DNA of 64,000 nt from JANXZS01 sp963797255. GTDB taxonomy: Bacteria; Acidobacteriota; Terriglobia; Terriglobales; Acidobacteriaceae. The translations under genes were made by a program, and so were the position numbers. The stretch spans positions 496,001 to 560,000 of the forward strand of contig CAWCOV010000015.1 in assembly GCA_963797255.1 (NCBI GenBank), given 5' to 3'. A model generated the notes under the pieces. It was not told the origin of the DNA, ran no database searches, and was given only the letters and a program-made list of their open reading frames with translations. Of the stretch, positions 56,002-64,000 are shown in pieces (the first letter of the stretch is position 1; each line of letters starts with the position of its first letter).

Positions 56002-58278
56002 ATGCTCCAGTTGCCCTATTTTGTTCGACTTGCATTGGCGATCGTGTTTCTTACGGTCGAGTGCGGGGGACAGGCAACGACATCGAACGCCAATTCAATC
56101 TTCTACCAGTCAGAGGGCACGCGCCAGATGTCGGAGCGCCTGAAGAAGATCTTCGCCGACAACGACTGGAAAGCGGACCCTAACAAACCGCAGGTGCGAG
56201 CCAACTACTACCGCGCGCTACTAAAAACTCAACTTAGTCCTGCGGAACAGATCACGGTTCGACAAGAGCTGGCGAATGAGTTGCTGCGAGCGGGAGATAG
56301 TGACGCAGCTATCCATGAACTGGAGGGATTGCGCGCGTATACCCAGCAAAATCCGGGGAATCTTTCGGCGGAAAAGGACCGGCAGCTTCGCGAGGCACTG
56401 GCGATTTCATATTTGCGGCTCGGGGAACAGGAAAACTGTCTTCACTTTCATGGGCAGAAATCGTGCCTGTTCCCACTTCAGGCTTCGGCAGTGCACAAGT
56501 TACCCCGCGGTGCGCAAGGTGCTGTGCGCGAACTGAGCGCCCTGCTGGAACAACATCCAGACGATCTGGAATCGCGCTGGCTGCTGAATGTGGCCTATAT
56601 GCAACTTGGAAAATATCCGCACGACGTTCCGCTGAAATGGTTGGTGCCATCGAAGCTATTCGATTCTGACTACGACATCGGTGAGTTTCTGGAGGTGGCG
56701 CCCTCTGCCGGAGTGGACGTGACGGGGCACTCCGGAGGCGTGCTCATGGAGGACTTCGACGGCGATGGCCTGATGGACCTGATGGTTTCGTCCTCCGGTC
56801 CGCTGGATCAGATGCATTTCTTCCACAACAATGGTGACGGAACGTTTGCCGATCGTACGCGCGAGGCCGGGCTGACAGGGGAACTGGGCGGACTGAACCT
56901 GACACTCACTGACTTCAATAATGATGGTCATCCGGACGTTCTTGTGCTGCGCGGAGGATGGTGGGGAAAGTTCGGGTGCTATCCAATGTCACTGCTTCGC
57001 AACAATGGCAACGGAACTTTCGACGACGTTACGGAGAGCGCGGGCATGCTATCGGCACACCCAACGCAAACTGCGGCGTGGGCGGACTTCGACAACGACG
57101 GATGGCTCGACGTTTACGTGGGACATGAATCAACACCGGGTGATTGGCACCCATCGCAACTGTTTCACAATAACGGCGACGGTACCTTTACTGAAGTTGC
57201 CGGACCGAATCATCTGGCGGACATGGGATTCGTGAAGGGAGTCGCGTGGGGTGACTTCAACAACGATGGCAAGCCGGACCTCTATGTGTCGGTTAAGGGC
57301 GGGCGCAATCATCTTTTCAGAAATGATGGGGCTCGAAATCCGAAACATCCTGCGGTCGAACAATGGAATTTCACAGACGTGACCGAGCAAGCAGGGGTTG
57401 CTGAACAGCGAGAAACATTTGCAACGTGGTTCTTTGATTTCGACAATGATGGCTGGCCTGACATCTTCGTATCCGGCTACTCGGCAGGTTCCATGCAGGA
57501 TGTAGGGGCGTTTGAATTGGGGAAACCATTCCATGCGGAGCTGCCGCGCCTATATCGTAACAATCACGATGGCACATTCACGGACGTGAGCAAGGCTATG
57601 CATCTTGACCGGGCAATCCTGGCGATGGGAGCCGACTTTGGCGATCTCGATAACGACGGCTGGCTCGACATTTATCTTGGCACCGGCGAGCCTTCTTACC
57701 AGGCTTTGCTGCCGAATAGGATGTTTCGCAACAATGTTGGAAAGAGCTTCCAGGATGTAACGACTTCCGGGGGATTTGGGCATCTGCAAAAAGGACACGG
57801 CATCGCAATCGGGGATATTGAGAACGACGGAAATGAGGATGTGTTCGCAAAGATGGGCGGCGCTTTTCCGGGAGATGTCTATCAGAGCGCTTTGTTTCGC
57901 AATCCCGGACACGGCAACCATTGGATCACGCTTGTGCTGGAGGGTGTGAAGTCAAATCGCGCTGCGTTCGGTGCGCGAATTCGCGTCACAACAAAGGGAA
58001 TTGGCGGGAAGCGTGAAGTGTATCGGACCGTGGGATACGGATCGAGTTTTGCGGGTAATCCGTTGCGCCAGCATATCGGGCTTGGCAAGGCGACGATTGC
58101 TGATGAGATCTCAGTCTTCTGGCCGACGTCTCACACCACGCAAATTTTCCGGGGCGCTGCGGCTGATCGCATGTACCGAATTCGCGAGGGCGATCGCGAA
58201 CTGCATCCCGAGACTCTGAAACCGGCGCTTATTAGCGGGAAACCGATGCCGATGAAGCAAATGGAAATGCATCCCTGA
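56002..58278 (+). CDS. Exported CRTAC1-type FG-GAP/ASPIC-UnbV protein
   Basis: Protein of 758 residues. Signal peptide (YFVRLALAIVFLTVECGGQ). An N-terminal helical, TPR-like part (to about 225) precedes at least seven FG-GAP/VCBS blades with calcium loops: DFDGDGLMDL, DFNNDGHPDV, DFDNDGWLDV, DFNNDGKPDL, DFDNDGWPDI, DLDNDGWLDI, DIENDGNEDV. The C-terminus (GHGNHWITLVLEGVKSNRAA; FGARIRVTTKGIGGKR) is the ASPIC/UnbV domain. This is a CRTAC1-like secreted beta-propeller, thought to bind proteins or glycans; no catalytic residue is known. The upstream start at 55930 is less likely. Confidence 0.9.
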   Translation: MLQLPYFVRLALAIVFLTVECGGQATTSNANSIFYQSEGTRQMSERLKKIFADNDWKADPNKPQVRANYYRALLKTQLSPAEQITVRQELANELLRAGDSDAAIHELEGLRAYTQQNPGNLSAEKDRQLREALAISYLRLGEQENCLHFHGQKSCLFPLQASAVHKLPRGAQGAVRELSALLEQHPDDLESRWLLNVAYMQLGKYPHDVPLKWLVPSKLFDSDYDIGEFLEVAPSAGVDVTGHSGGVLMEDFDGDGLMDLMVSSSGPLDQMHFFHNNGDGTFADRTREAGLTGELGGLNLTLTDFNNDGHPDVLVLRGGWWGKFGCYPMSLLRNNGNGTFDDVTESAGMLSAHPTQTAAWADFDNDGWLDVYVGHESTPGDWHPSQLFHNNGDGTFTEVAGPNHLADMGFVKGVAWGDFNNDGKPDLYVSVKGGRNHLFRNDGARNPKHPAVEQWNFTDVTEQAGVAEQRETFATWFFDFDNDGWPDIFVSGYSAGSMQDVGAFELGKPFHAELPRLYRNNHDGTFTDVSKAMHLDRAILAMGADFGDLDNDGWLDIYLGTGEPSYQALLPNRMFRNNVGKSFQDVTTSGGFGHLQKGHGIAIGDIENDGNEDVFAKMGGAFPGDVYQSALFRNPGHGNHWITLVLEGVKSNRAAFGARIRVTTKGIGGKREVYRTVGYGSSFAGNPLRQHIGLGKATIADEISVFWPTSHTTQIFRGAAADRMYRIREGDRELHPETLKPALISGKPMPMKQMEMHP

Positions 58279-58312
58279 GGCGTCGGTCGCGCTAAACCGA
58301 TACAATTTCAAT

Positions 58313-60082
58313 GTGAAGAAAAGGATTATCTGGACCGTACTGTATGTGGGACTGGCAGTGCCTTTTGCGCTCTCGCAGGACTCAAAGCTTTCCTATAATG
58401 CTCCCGCAATTCAGACGGCAGGTGAGGCATTCAAGGCGGGGACTGCGGCGGCGGCGCGTGGCGATCTGAAGACGGCTCATGCTGAATTTGCCAAGGTGGT
58501 TCGTCTAGCACCCAAAGTGGCAGCGGGACACAGCGCACTGGGAGCCGTAATGTTGGGCGAAGGCCAGATTGCAGAGGCCATTGCGGAACTTGAACAGGCA
58601 CACAAGTTGGATCCGCAAGAACATGCCGCGACAACGAATCTTGCGATTGCTTATTGCAGGCAGGGCAATTGGCAGAAGTCGATTGCGCTCTTCAAGGGGC
58701 TGCAGTCGGACGGCGTAACTCTACAGCCTAGTGTGCTTGCGGTCTACGCGCGGGCGTTGGATGGGGCCGGGGATGCTGCCGGTGCAGAGAGGGTCTTGCG
58801 GAGCGCTCTGGAAGCTGAGCCGAATAATGCTTTGCTTCGCGACAATCTTGGAAGCGTGCTTGCCGAGCAAAAACGATATCCGGAGGCCGAGGCAGAGTTT
58901 GCAAAAGCTGTCCAACTGGACGGCAGCACCGTGTCGTACCAGGTGCACCTTGGATCGCTCTACCTGGTGGAAGCCAAGATGAACGAGGCCATTCAGTACC
59001 TGTCGGCTGCAGTCGCGCTGGCACCGAATGATACTCAGGCAAATCTTCAATTAGGAAAAGCTCTACAGGCTGCCGGCCAATCGGAACAAGCAATAGAAAA
59101 ACTTCGTCGTGCGCATGAGTTGGATCCGCAGTCAGTAGATGCCGCATATCATCTTGGACTCGCGCTGCAGAATCATGGGGACACCGCTGAATCTCTTCCG
59201 TTGCTGCAACACGTGGCGGATCAGCGCCCGGACGATTCCGACGTTCTGATTAATCTGGGGCTGGCGTTGGTGCAATCAGGGAAGGCGAAGGAAGCACTGC
59301 CGATTTACCAGAGAGCCCTGCGTTTGAGCCCGAATAACGCGGTTTTGCATCAGAACCTCGGAGTGGCGTATTTGCAGCAAAGTGACCTGACGGGAGCCAT
59401 CCAGCAGTTCAGAGATGGTTTGGCAATAAGCCCGGATAGTCCGCAACTGCACTATGACCTTGGCTTGGCACTGAAGCTGCAAGATCGGATTCCGGAAGCT
59501 ATCCCGGAGTTTGAGCGAGCGGGACAACTTGATCCGAGTTTGCCTGATCCGCCATACACGCTGGGTGTTCTGTATATGCAGACGGGCAAGTTTGAAGATG
59601 CGGCTCGTGAGCTGCAGGCGGCGCTCGCACTACGACCGGATAACGGAGACGCCTGGTCGATTCTTGGCAGCGTTTATAAGCAGATGAATGAGCCGACCAA
59701 GGCAATCGAGGCGATTCGTCGCGCGATCCAACTTCTCCCGGCACAGCCGAGTCCGCACATCACGCTGGCCGCAATTCTGGCGCAGCAGGGAGATGTTGAA
59801 GGTGCAAAGGCAGAGCGCAAAATTGGCGCGGATCTAAGCCGCGTCGCCGTAGCTCACCAGCGAGCGACGTTCGCGCTTGAGAGCGGAAAGGCATTTCGGC
59901 AGCGCGGTCAATTGGCTGAGGCGCTGCAACAACTGCAGGTAGCGGAAACGGCTGATCCCAAAAACGCTGCCATCCATCGAGAGATCGCGATGGTATTGCA
60001 ACTACAGGGCAAAGGCGCTGACGCCGCGTTGGAAAGAAGCAAGGCCGACGAACTGGATCCCGGCACGAAGGGCGATCAATAA
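58313..60082 (+). CDS. Exported TPR-repeat protein
   Basis: Protein of 589 residues from GTG. Signal peptide KKRIIWTVLYVGLAVPFALS. About 14 TPRs fill the rest, for example AEAIAELEQAHKLDPQEHAA, AEAEFAKAVQLDGSTVSYQV, EQAIEKLRRAHELDPQSVDA, KEALPIYQRALRLSPNNAVL and EDAARELQAALALRPDNGDA. It lies 34 bases after the CRTAC1 gene and should share its mRNA. TPR superhelices bind other proteins, here probably in the periplasm. No enzyme domain is visible. Confidence 0.93.
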   Translation: MKKRIIWTVLYVGLAVPFALSQDSKLSYNAPAIQTAGEAFKAGTAAAARGDLKTAHAEFAKVVRLAPKVAAGHSALGAVMLGEGQIAEAIAELEQAHKLDPQEHAATTNLAIAYCRQGNWQKSIALFKGLQSDGVTLQPSVLAVYARALDGAGDAAGAERVLRSALEAEPNNALLRDNLGSVLAEQKRYPEAEAEFAKAVQLDGSTVSYQVHLGSLYLVEAKMNEAIQYLSAAVALAPNDTQANLQLGKALQAAGQSEQAIEKLRRAHELDPQSVDAAYHLGLALQNHGDTAESLPLLQHVADQRPDDSDVLINLGLALVQSGKAKEALPIYQRALRLSPNNAVLHQNLGVAYLQQSDLTGAIQQFRDGLAISPDSPQLHYDLGLALKLQDRIPEAIPEFERAGQLDPSLPDPPYTLGVLYMQTGKFEDAARELQAALALRPDNGDAWSILGSVYKQMNEPTKAIEAIRRAIQLLPAQPSPHITLAAILAQQGDVEGAKAERKIGADLSRVAVAHQRATFALESGKAFRQRGQLAEALQQLQVAETADPKNAAIHREIAMVLQLQGKGADAALERSKADELDPGTKGDQ

Positions 60083-60225
60083 ATCTTGTGGAATGTGATT
60101 CCGCAGCTTGGATTTTGCCGAGCGAAACTGGCGCGACACTTTTGCGAGTGGTTTTGCGATTCACTATACTTGGGAATATCAGTTGATGTAGTGGCTGCGC
60201 ACCAGCGGCCGAAAGAGCAGGTCCT

Positions 60226-62085
60226 TTGATCTGGAGTCGCCGCGGATTTCTTCGATCGCTTTCCCGTTCCGCATTAGTTCTCGCATTGGAAGACGTTTTC
60301 GCGTTGGCCATGCCCCCGCAGATGGGCACGATGGGGCCGCCACAGACGAGCGCGCGTCCGACGTATGACGCGAAACCTCGGCCTGCGACAAAGAAGATTC
60401 CATCCCCGATACTCGGTACGCCCTTGGGCGTGAGCTTTACGGATGTGGCAAAACAATCCGGCATTTACACAAAGATCATTTACGGCGATGAACACAGGAA
60501 TCGCTACCTGTTAGAGACGACGGGTTGCGGTGTTGCGTTCTTTGACTACGACCAGGACGACTGGCTGGATATATTCCTCGTCAACGGATCGCGTGTGGAT
60601 GGCTTCAGCAAGGGGCAAGAACCTGTCTGTCATCTTTTCAAGAACAATCGAGACGGCACATTTACAGATGTGACGGTGAAAGCTGGACTGGCGCGTAGTG
60701 GATGGGGGCAGGCGTGCTGCATTGGCGATTACAACAACGATGGATGGAATGACCTGTTCATCACTTACTTCGGACAGAATGCCCTTTACAAGAATAATGG
60801 GAACGGCACCTTCACGGATGTGACGGAAAAGGCCGGACTGCTGCAATCGAGGAATCGCTGGAATTCCGGGTGCTCTTTCCTGGATTATGACCGCGACGGG
60901 AACCTTGATCTATTCGTAGCGAACTACATCGACTTCGATTTCAAGACGGCTCCATTACCCGAGGTGGCGGGGTGTGTGTACAAGGGAATCCAGGTAGCCT
61001 GCGGACCTCCGGGGCTTCAGGGTGGCAAAAACATCCTGTACCACAACAACGGTGACGGCACTTTTACAGATGTGTCGGAAAAGAGTGGGATGTGGGACAC
61101 GATCGGGACATTTGGATTGAGTGTCGCATCTGCTGATCTGAATAACGACGGTTGGCCCGATATCTATGTAGCGAACGATTCCACAGCGGCGACACTCTAC
61201 ATCAATCAGAAGGACGGCACCTTCAAGGATATGGCCATTGAAGCGGGCGTGGCCTACTCGCCGGATGGTAAGCCGCAGGCGGGTATGGGCGTTTCTGTCG
61301 GAGATTTTAACCGGGACGGTCTGCCGGATATTGTGAAGACGAACTTCGCAGGAGATACCGATTCACTGTACTTGAATCTCGGCGACGAGACGTTCGAAGA
61401 CAACACTTATCAGGCCGGTCTTGGGATGAATACAAGATTTCTCGGCTGGGGTGTCGGCTTCTTTGATATGGACAATGATGGGTGGCTCGATATTCTGATG
61501 TCGAACGGACACGTCTATCCGGAAGTGGACGGTACTGAGGTCGACGCGCCGTATGCTCAGCACAAATATCTCTATCGCAATCTTAGAAACGGGCAGGTGG
61601 AGGATGTAACCAGTCTGGGCGGGCCTGGCATTAGCGAAGCTGCGGCTGCGCGCGGATGTGCGTTCGGCGACTTTGACAATGACGGCGACGTGGATATTGT
61701 TGTGAATTGCGTGAACAGTTATCCGCAGCTTCTGCGATGCGACAGCACCTGGAATCGTAGTTGGATAAAGATTCGCATCGTCGGCACGAAGTCGAACCGC
61801 ACGGGCATTGGCGCCAAGATCAAAGTAACGGCGCAGACCATTGCAGGAGCCAAGCCTCTTGTTCAAATTGAAGAGGTTCGTAGCGGGGGAAGTTATTATT
61901 CGCAAAATGATTTAAGAATTCATTTCGGTCTGGAAGCAGCGAAGAAGGCCGACGTTGAGATCGTCTGGCCTTCCGGACAGAAAGACACGCTCGCCGGTCT
62001 TGATGTAAACCGCCTGTACGTTGTGCAGGAAGGCGGCAAGGTGCTCAAGTCGGAAGCGTTAAAAATTGCAGGGGCCGGGAAGTAA
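60226..62085 (+). CDS. Tat-exported CRTAC1-type FG-GAP/ASPIC-UnbV protein
   Basis: Protein of 619 residues from TTG. SRRGFLRSLSRSALVLAL is a twin-arginine signal, unlike the Sec signal of its paralogue at 56002. FG-GAP/VCBS blades carry calcium loops DYDQDDWLDI, DYNNDGWNDL, DYDRDGNLDL, DLNNDGWPDI, DFNRDGLPDI, DMDNDGWLDI and DFDNDGDVDI. The C-terminal ASPIC/UnbV domain reads RSWIKIRIVGTKSNRTGIGA and VQIEEVRSGGSYYSQNDLRI then HFGLEAAKKADVEIVWPSGQ. It follows the TPR gene by 143 bases. Role as a secreted binding protein is inferred. Confidence 0.9.
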   Translation: MIWSRRGFLRSLSRSALVLALEDVFALAMPPQMGTMGPPQTSARPTYDAKPRPATKKIPSPILGTPLGVSFTDVAKQSGIYTKIIYGDEHRNRYLLETTGCGVAFFDYDQDDWLDIFLVNGSRVDGFSKGQEPVCHLFKNNRDGTFTDVTVKAGLARSGWGQACCIGDYNNDGWNDLFITYFGQNALYKNNGNGTFTDVTEKAGLLQSRNRWNSGCSFLDYDRDGNLDLFVANYIDFDFKTAPLPEVAGCVYKGIQVACGPPGLQGGKNILYHNNGDGTFTDVSEKSGMWDTIGTFGLSVASADLNNDGWPDIYVANDSTAATLYINQKDGTFKDMAIEAGVAYSPDGKPQAGMGVSVGDFNRDGLPDIVKTNFAGDTDSLYLNLGDETFEDNTYQAGLGMNTRFLGWGVGFFDMDNDGWLDILMSNGHVYPEVDGTEVDAPYAQHKYLYRNLRNGQVEDVTSLGGPGISEAAAARGCAFGDFDNDGDVDIVVNCVNSYPQLLRCDSTWNRSWIKIRIVGTKSNRTGIGAKIKVTAQTIAGAKPLVQIEEVRSGGSYYSQNDLRIHFGLEAAKKADVEIVWPSGQKDTLAGLDVNRLYVVQEGGKVLKSEALKIAGAGK

Positions 62086-62150
62086 GCGTGCTGGTCGCAG
62101 CGATCTGCGGAGCTCTGTGAAACGAAGAGGTTTTTTGATCCAAAGAAATC

Positions 62151-62190
62151 AGGCGACCGGTTGTCTATAAACTCTGTCGCCTTTTATTGT
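62151..62190 (+). terminator. Possible terminator between convergent CRTAC1 and TPR genes
   Basis: AGGCGAC (62151-62157) pairs with GTCGCCT (62176-62182) and TTTATTG follows on plus. The loop is 18 bases, so the structure is weak. It reaches into the 3' end of the minus-strand TPR gene. Confidence 0.4.
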
Positions 62191-63272
62191 GTGGGCTCAA
62201 TAGAACGAGCGGCCGTCTGTAACTTCTGCGCCGTCGCAGCTTCTCTGGTTGCGTCCTCTGATCTGCCCATCGCTCTGTACGCCTGACCCAACAGACTATG
62301 TGTCATGTAGTTTGCCGGATCCATTTTCTCCGCACGTTCGAGGTAAGTTGCTGCACTGACGGGATCCTGCCGGCGAAGGAGCACTTTACCAATCAGGATG
62401 TACGGACCGGTTGAATTCGGCTCAAGGAGCATGGCGCGCTGGAGGGACTGCTGAGCCTTTTCATATTCATTTGCGCGTGAGTAGGCGTCGCCGAGCCGAT
62501 CGTAAACGCTGCCATCCAATGGATTGATGGTGCGCTCCTTTTCCAATTCTGCAACTGCCTCGTCAAGATGCTGCTGCGCGAGCGCGATTTCGCCAAGCAA
62601 CAAATGGGCTAGCGGAATCTGAGGATTGATCGCCAAGGCTTTGCGCGCGGCCTCCTGCGCGGGCTGAACGATCTCTCTGCGGAACAGCATGCGACCCGTG
62701 AGCAGATAAGCCGCGGCAGAGTCTGGCTCTAATCCATATTGATGTGCGAAGGCATGGCGCGCGTCGTCGAATCGCCGAACATCCATATAGCAGAGTGCCA
62801 GGACGTAGCTCGGATCTACCTTGCTGGTGGCAGCCCAGTCGCGTGCATTTTGTAGCGCAATGATCGCTTCAGCAGGCTTGCCGAGCCGATAGAGAGTGAG
62901 CCCGCGCATCTGCGCAGACTCAACATCCTTACTGTCTTGTTGCAGCGCCAAGGTGAATGCACGATCGGCCTCGGCAAAATTATTTTGAGCATAGAGAGCG
63001 ACTCCGCGGAGCCGTTCGACTCCCGGGGCTTCCGGTTTCTGCGCGGCCAGCGTGTCTAATTGCTTGAGCGCTTCAGCGACATGCCCTTTATCGATGAGCG
63101 CGCGGATTGCAGTTAAATCGCCTGCGGGCGACTCAACAGTGGTTGCCGGGGTCGGCTGAGTTTGAGCATGTGCGCTCGTTGAGGCAAGAAGGCAGAGGGC
63201 TACAATCGCGCGAAAAAAGCCTCTCAGAACATTTTCGCAGCGGTCAGGCTTGGTGGTACTCATATGTGTCAT
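62184..63272 (-). CDS. Exported TPR-repeat protein
   Basis: Protein of 362 residues. Signal peptide about 17-36 (RGFFRAIVALCLLASTSAHA). Eight or so TPRs follow, including GHVAEALKQLDTLAAQKPEA, NNFAEADRAFTLALQQDSKD, GKPAEAIIALQNARDWAATS, NEYEKAQQSLQRAMLLEPNS and DPVSAATYLERAEKMDPANY. AGGA nine bases before ATG 63272 supports the start. It precedes no gene on its strand; upstream lies a TonB-receptor end whose terminator sits between them. Confidence 0.92.
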   Translation of the reverse strand: MTHMSTTKPDRCENVLRGFFRAIVALCLLASTSAHAQTQPTPATTVESPAGDLTAIRALIDKGHVAEALKQLDTLAAQKPEAPGVERLRGVALYAQNNFAEADRAFTLALQQDSKDVESAQMRGLTLYRLGKPAEAIIALQNARDWAATSKVDPSYVLALCYMDVRRFDDARHAFAHQYGLEPDSAAAYLLTGRMLFRREIVQPAQEAARKALAINPQIPLAHLLLGEIALAQQHLDEAVAELEKERTINPLDGSVYDRLGDAYSRANEYEKAQQSLQRAMLLEPNSTGPYILIGKVLLRRQDPVSAATYLERAEKMDPANYMTHSLLGQAYRAMGRSEDATREAATAQKLQTAARSIEPTQ

Positions 63273-63360
63273 TCAGATGTTCCTTAATGCAGTGGCAGCG
63301 TTGTTCACGCCAGACAGCCAGTAATGCGACGTGCTCTAGAGGTGTCCGTTCGTTTGCAGC

Positions 63361-63395
63361 AAAAAAAGCGAGGGAAGCAATTGCCTCCCTCGCTT
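63361..63395 (-). terminator. Rho-independent terminator of the third TonB-receptor gene
   Basis: Read on the minus strand: AAGCGAGGGA pairs with TCCCTCGCTT, loop about ten bases, followed by a seven-T tract (the A-run 63361-63367). It lies just after the receptor stop at 63418. Confidence 0.85.
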
Positions 63396-63417
63396 ATGGT
63401 AATGGTTCAACCTTGCA

Positions 63418-64000
63418 TTAGAACTGCAGACGCAAGGAGAGCACAACGAAACGTGGTGTTCCAGCGGGAGCCTGGGCAGTGATTGTGCCCGCGCTCTCGA
63501 TGTTTCCACCAGGGTTACCTGGATTGATGTGATTGAAGACGTTGAGGAAGTCAGCCCCGAACTGAGCGATGAAATTCTCATGAATTGGAATGTTCTTCTT
63601 CACCGACAAGTCAGCATTAAAGAAGCCCGGGCCAAACTTGTTGTTGCGGCCCGAATTTCCGATCTGATCCAGTCCAGGAGCCGAGAACCCATTCATCGGG
63701 TGAGTCAGGATGTTTGAGCTGACGGCCCTATAGTAGGTCCGGTTTGAGCTCCCCGGATTGAAATCGGAGAGGTTGGTCACCAAGCCGCCGGCGCGTCCAT
63801 TCGGATAGCAGGGAGCAGAAGTTCCACCGACTGAGGCGTTGCACTCGTTGAAGCCAAGGGTGAACGGTGTACCGCCCGACCAATTGACTACAGGAGACAC
63901 CTGCCATCCGCCAACGATTGCCTTCTCCCATGCGGATCCGGTCTTGCCGAACGGCAATTGATACACGCCGTAGGCAATCAACTGCTGTTCGCGGATGTCG
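63418..64000 (-). CDS. TonB-dependent receptor, C-terminal beta-barrel fragment
   Basis: Partial gene cut by the window's right edge; about 194 residues of the barrel end are present. It reads QLIAYGVYQLPFGKTGSAWE, KAIVGGWQVSPVVNWSGGTP, then GADFLNVFNHINPGNPGGNI and ends RFVVLSLRLQF with the final Phe of outer-membrane barrels. The GGW-x-V and N-x-FN phrases are typical of the acidobacterial oar-like TonB receptors. No plug or signal peptide can be seen. Its terminator separates it from the TPR gene downstream. Confidence 0.85.
   Translation of the reverse strand, partial: DIREQQLIAYGVYQLPFGKTGSAWEKAIVGGWQVSPVVNWSGGTPFTLGFNECNASVGGTSAPCYPNGRAGGLVTNLSDFNPGSSNRTYYRAVSSNILTHPMNGFSAPGLDQIGNSGRNNKFGPGFFNADLSVKKNIPIHENFIAQFGADFLNVFNHINPGNPGGNIESAGTITAQAPAGTPRFVVLSLRLQF

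Overview
The window looks like a chromosomal segment of an Acidobacteriota (Terriglobia-type) bacterium. The evidence is its gene families: a PadR/ADOP-type FtsX permease pair, a VWFA-related acidobacterial-type secreted protein, a GWxTD protein, three large TonB-dependent receptors (two show the carboxypeptidase-regulatory-like N-terminal domain), and CRTAC1/ASPIC-UnbV secreted proteins alternating with TPR proteins. The sequence is moderately G+C rich and gene dense. lpxB and many outer-membrane proteins show a Gram-negative envelope. I saw no rRNA, tRNA, CRISPR array, insertion sequence or prophage.

Layout. 1-10.5 kb: an S9 peptidase fragment, small enzymes (VOC, dienelactone hydrolase), a DHA2 exporter, an SRPBCC/ArsR pair, a PadR regulator with its ADOP permease, and exported or unknown proteins. 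10.7-14.7 kb: a TPR protein, a PspC protein, an alpha/beta hydrolase and lysA. 14.9-19.8 kb: a lone, lower-G+C SIR2-domain gene, a Tat-exported unknown enzyme, a peptidoglycan-binding protein and an HtrA protease. 20-24.9 kb (minus): truA, an M20 peptidase, a YtcJ-like amidohydrolase and a DMT transporter. 25.3-27.4 kb: a TolC-like outer-membrane protein ending in a bidirectional terminator. 27.5-36 kb (minus): an ABC exporter, lpxB, an M1-like pseudo-peptidase fused to TPRs, a GAF-GAF-PP2C phosphatase and aroA. 36.1-42.7 kb (plus): hemW, threonine aldolase, a GT2 glycosyltransferase, a quinone oxidoreductase, a DUF4126 protein and a flavin disulfide reductase. 42.8 kb: a phosphopantetheinyl transferase. 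43.5-64 kb: a large secretome region, made of a TonB receptor and a GWxTD protein on plus; a DUF5666-like protein, a TonB receptor and a VWFA protein as an apparent minus operon; two CRTAC1 and two TPR proteins; and a third TonB receptor cut by the window end.

A striking property is eight places, in seven otherwise well-preserved genes, where one base must be removed (six cases) or added (two cases) to restore the family-typical protein. No in-frame stops or other decay accompany them, so indel errors in the assembly are the simplest explanation, but recent real frameshifts cannot be excluded from the sequence alone.

Most notable biology: a secreted M1-family protein that has lost the HExxH zinc site and is translationally coupled to lpxB; an orphan SIR2 protein of possible foreign origin; and the TonB/GWxTD/VWFA and CRTAC1-TPR secretome blocks, whose function is not known.
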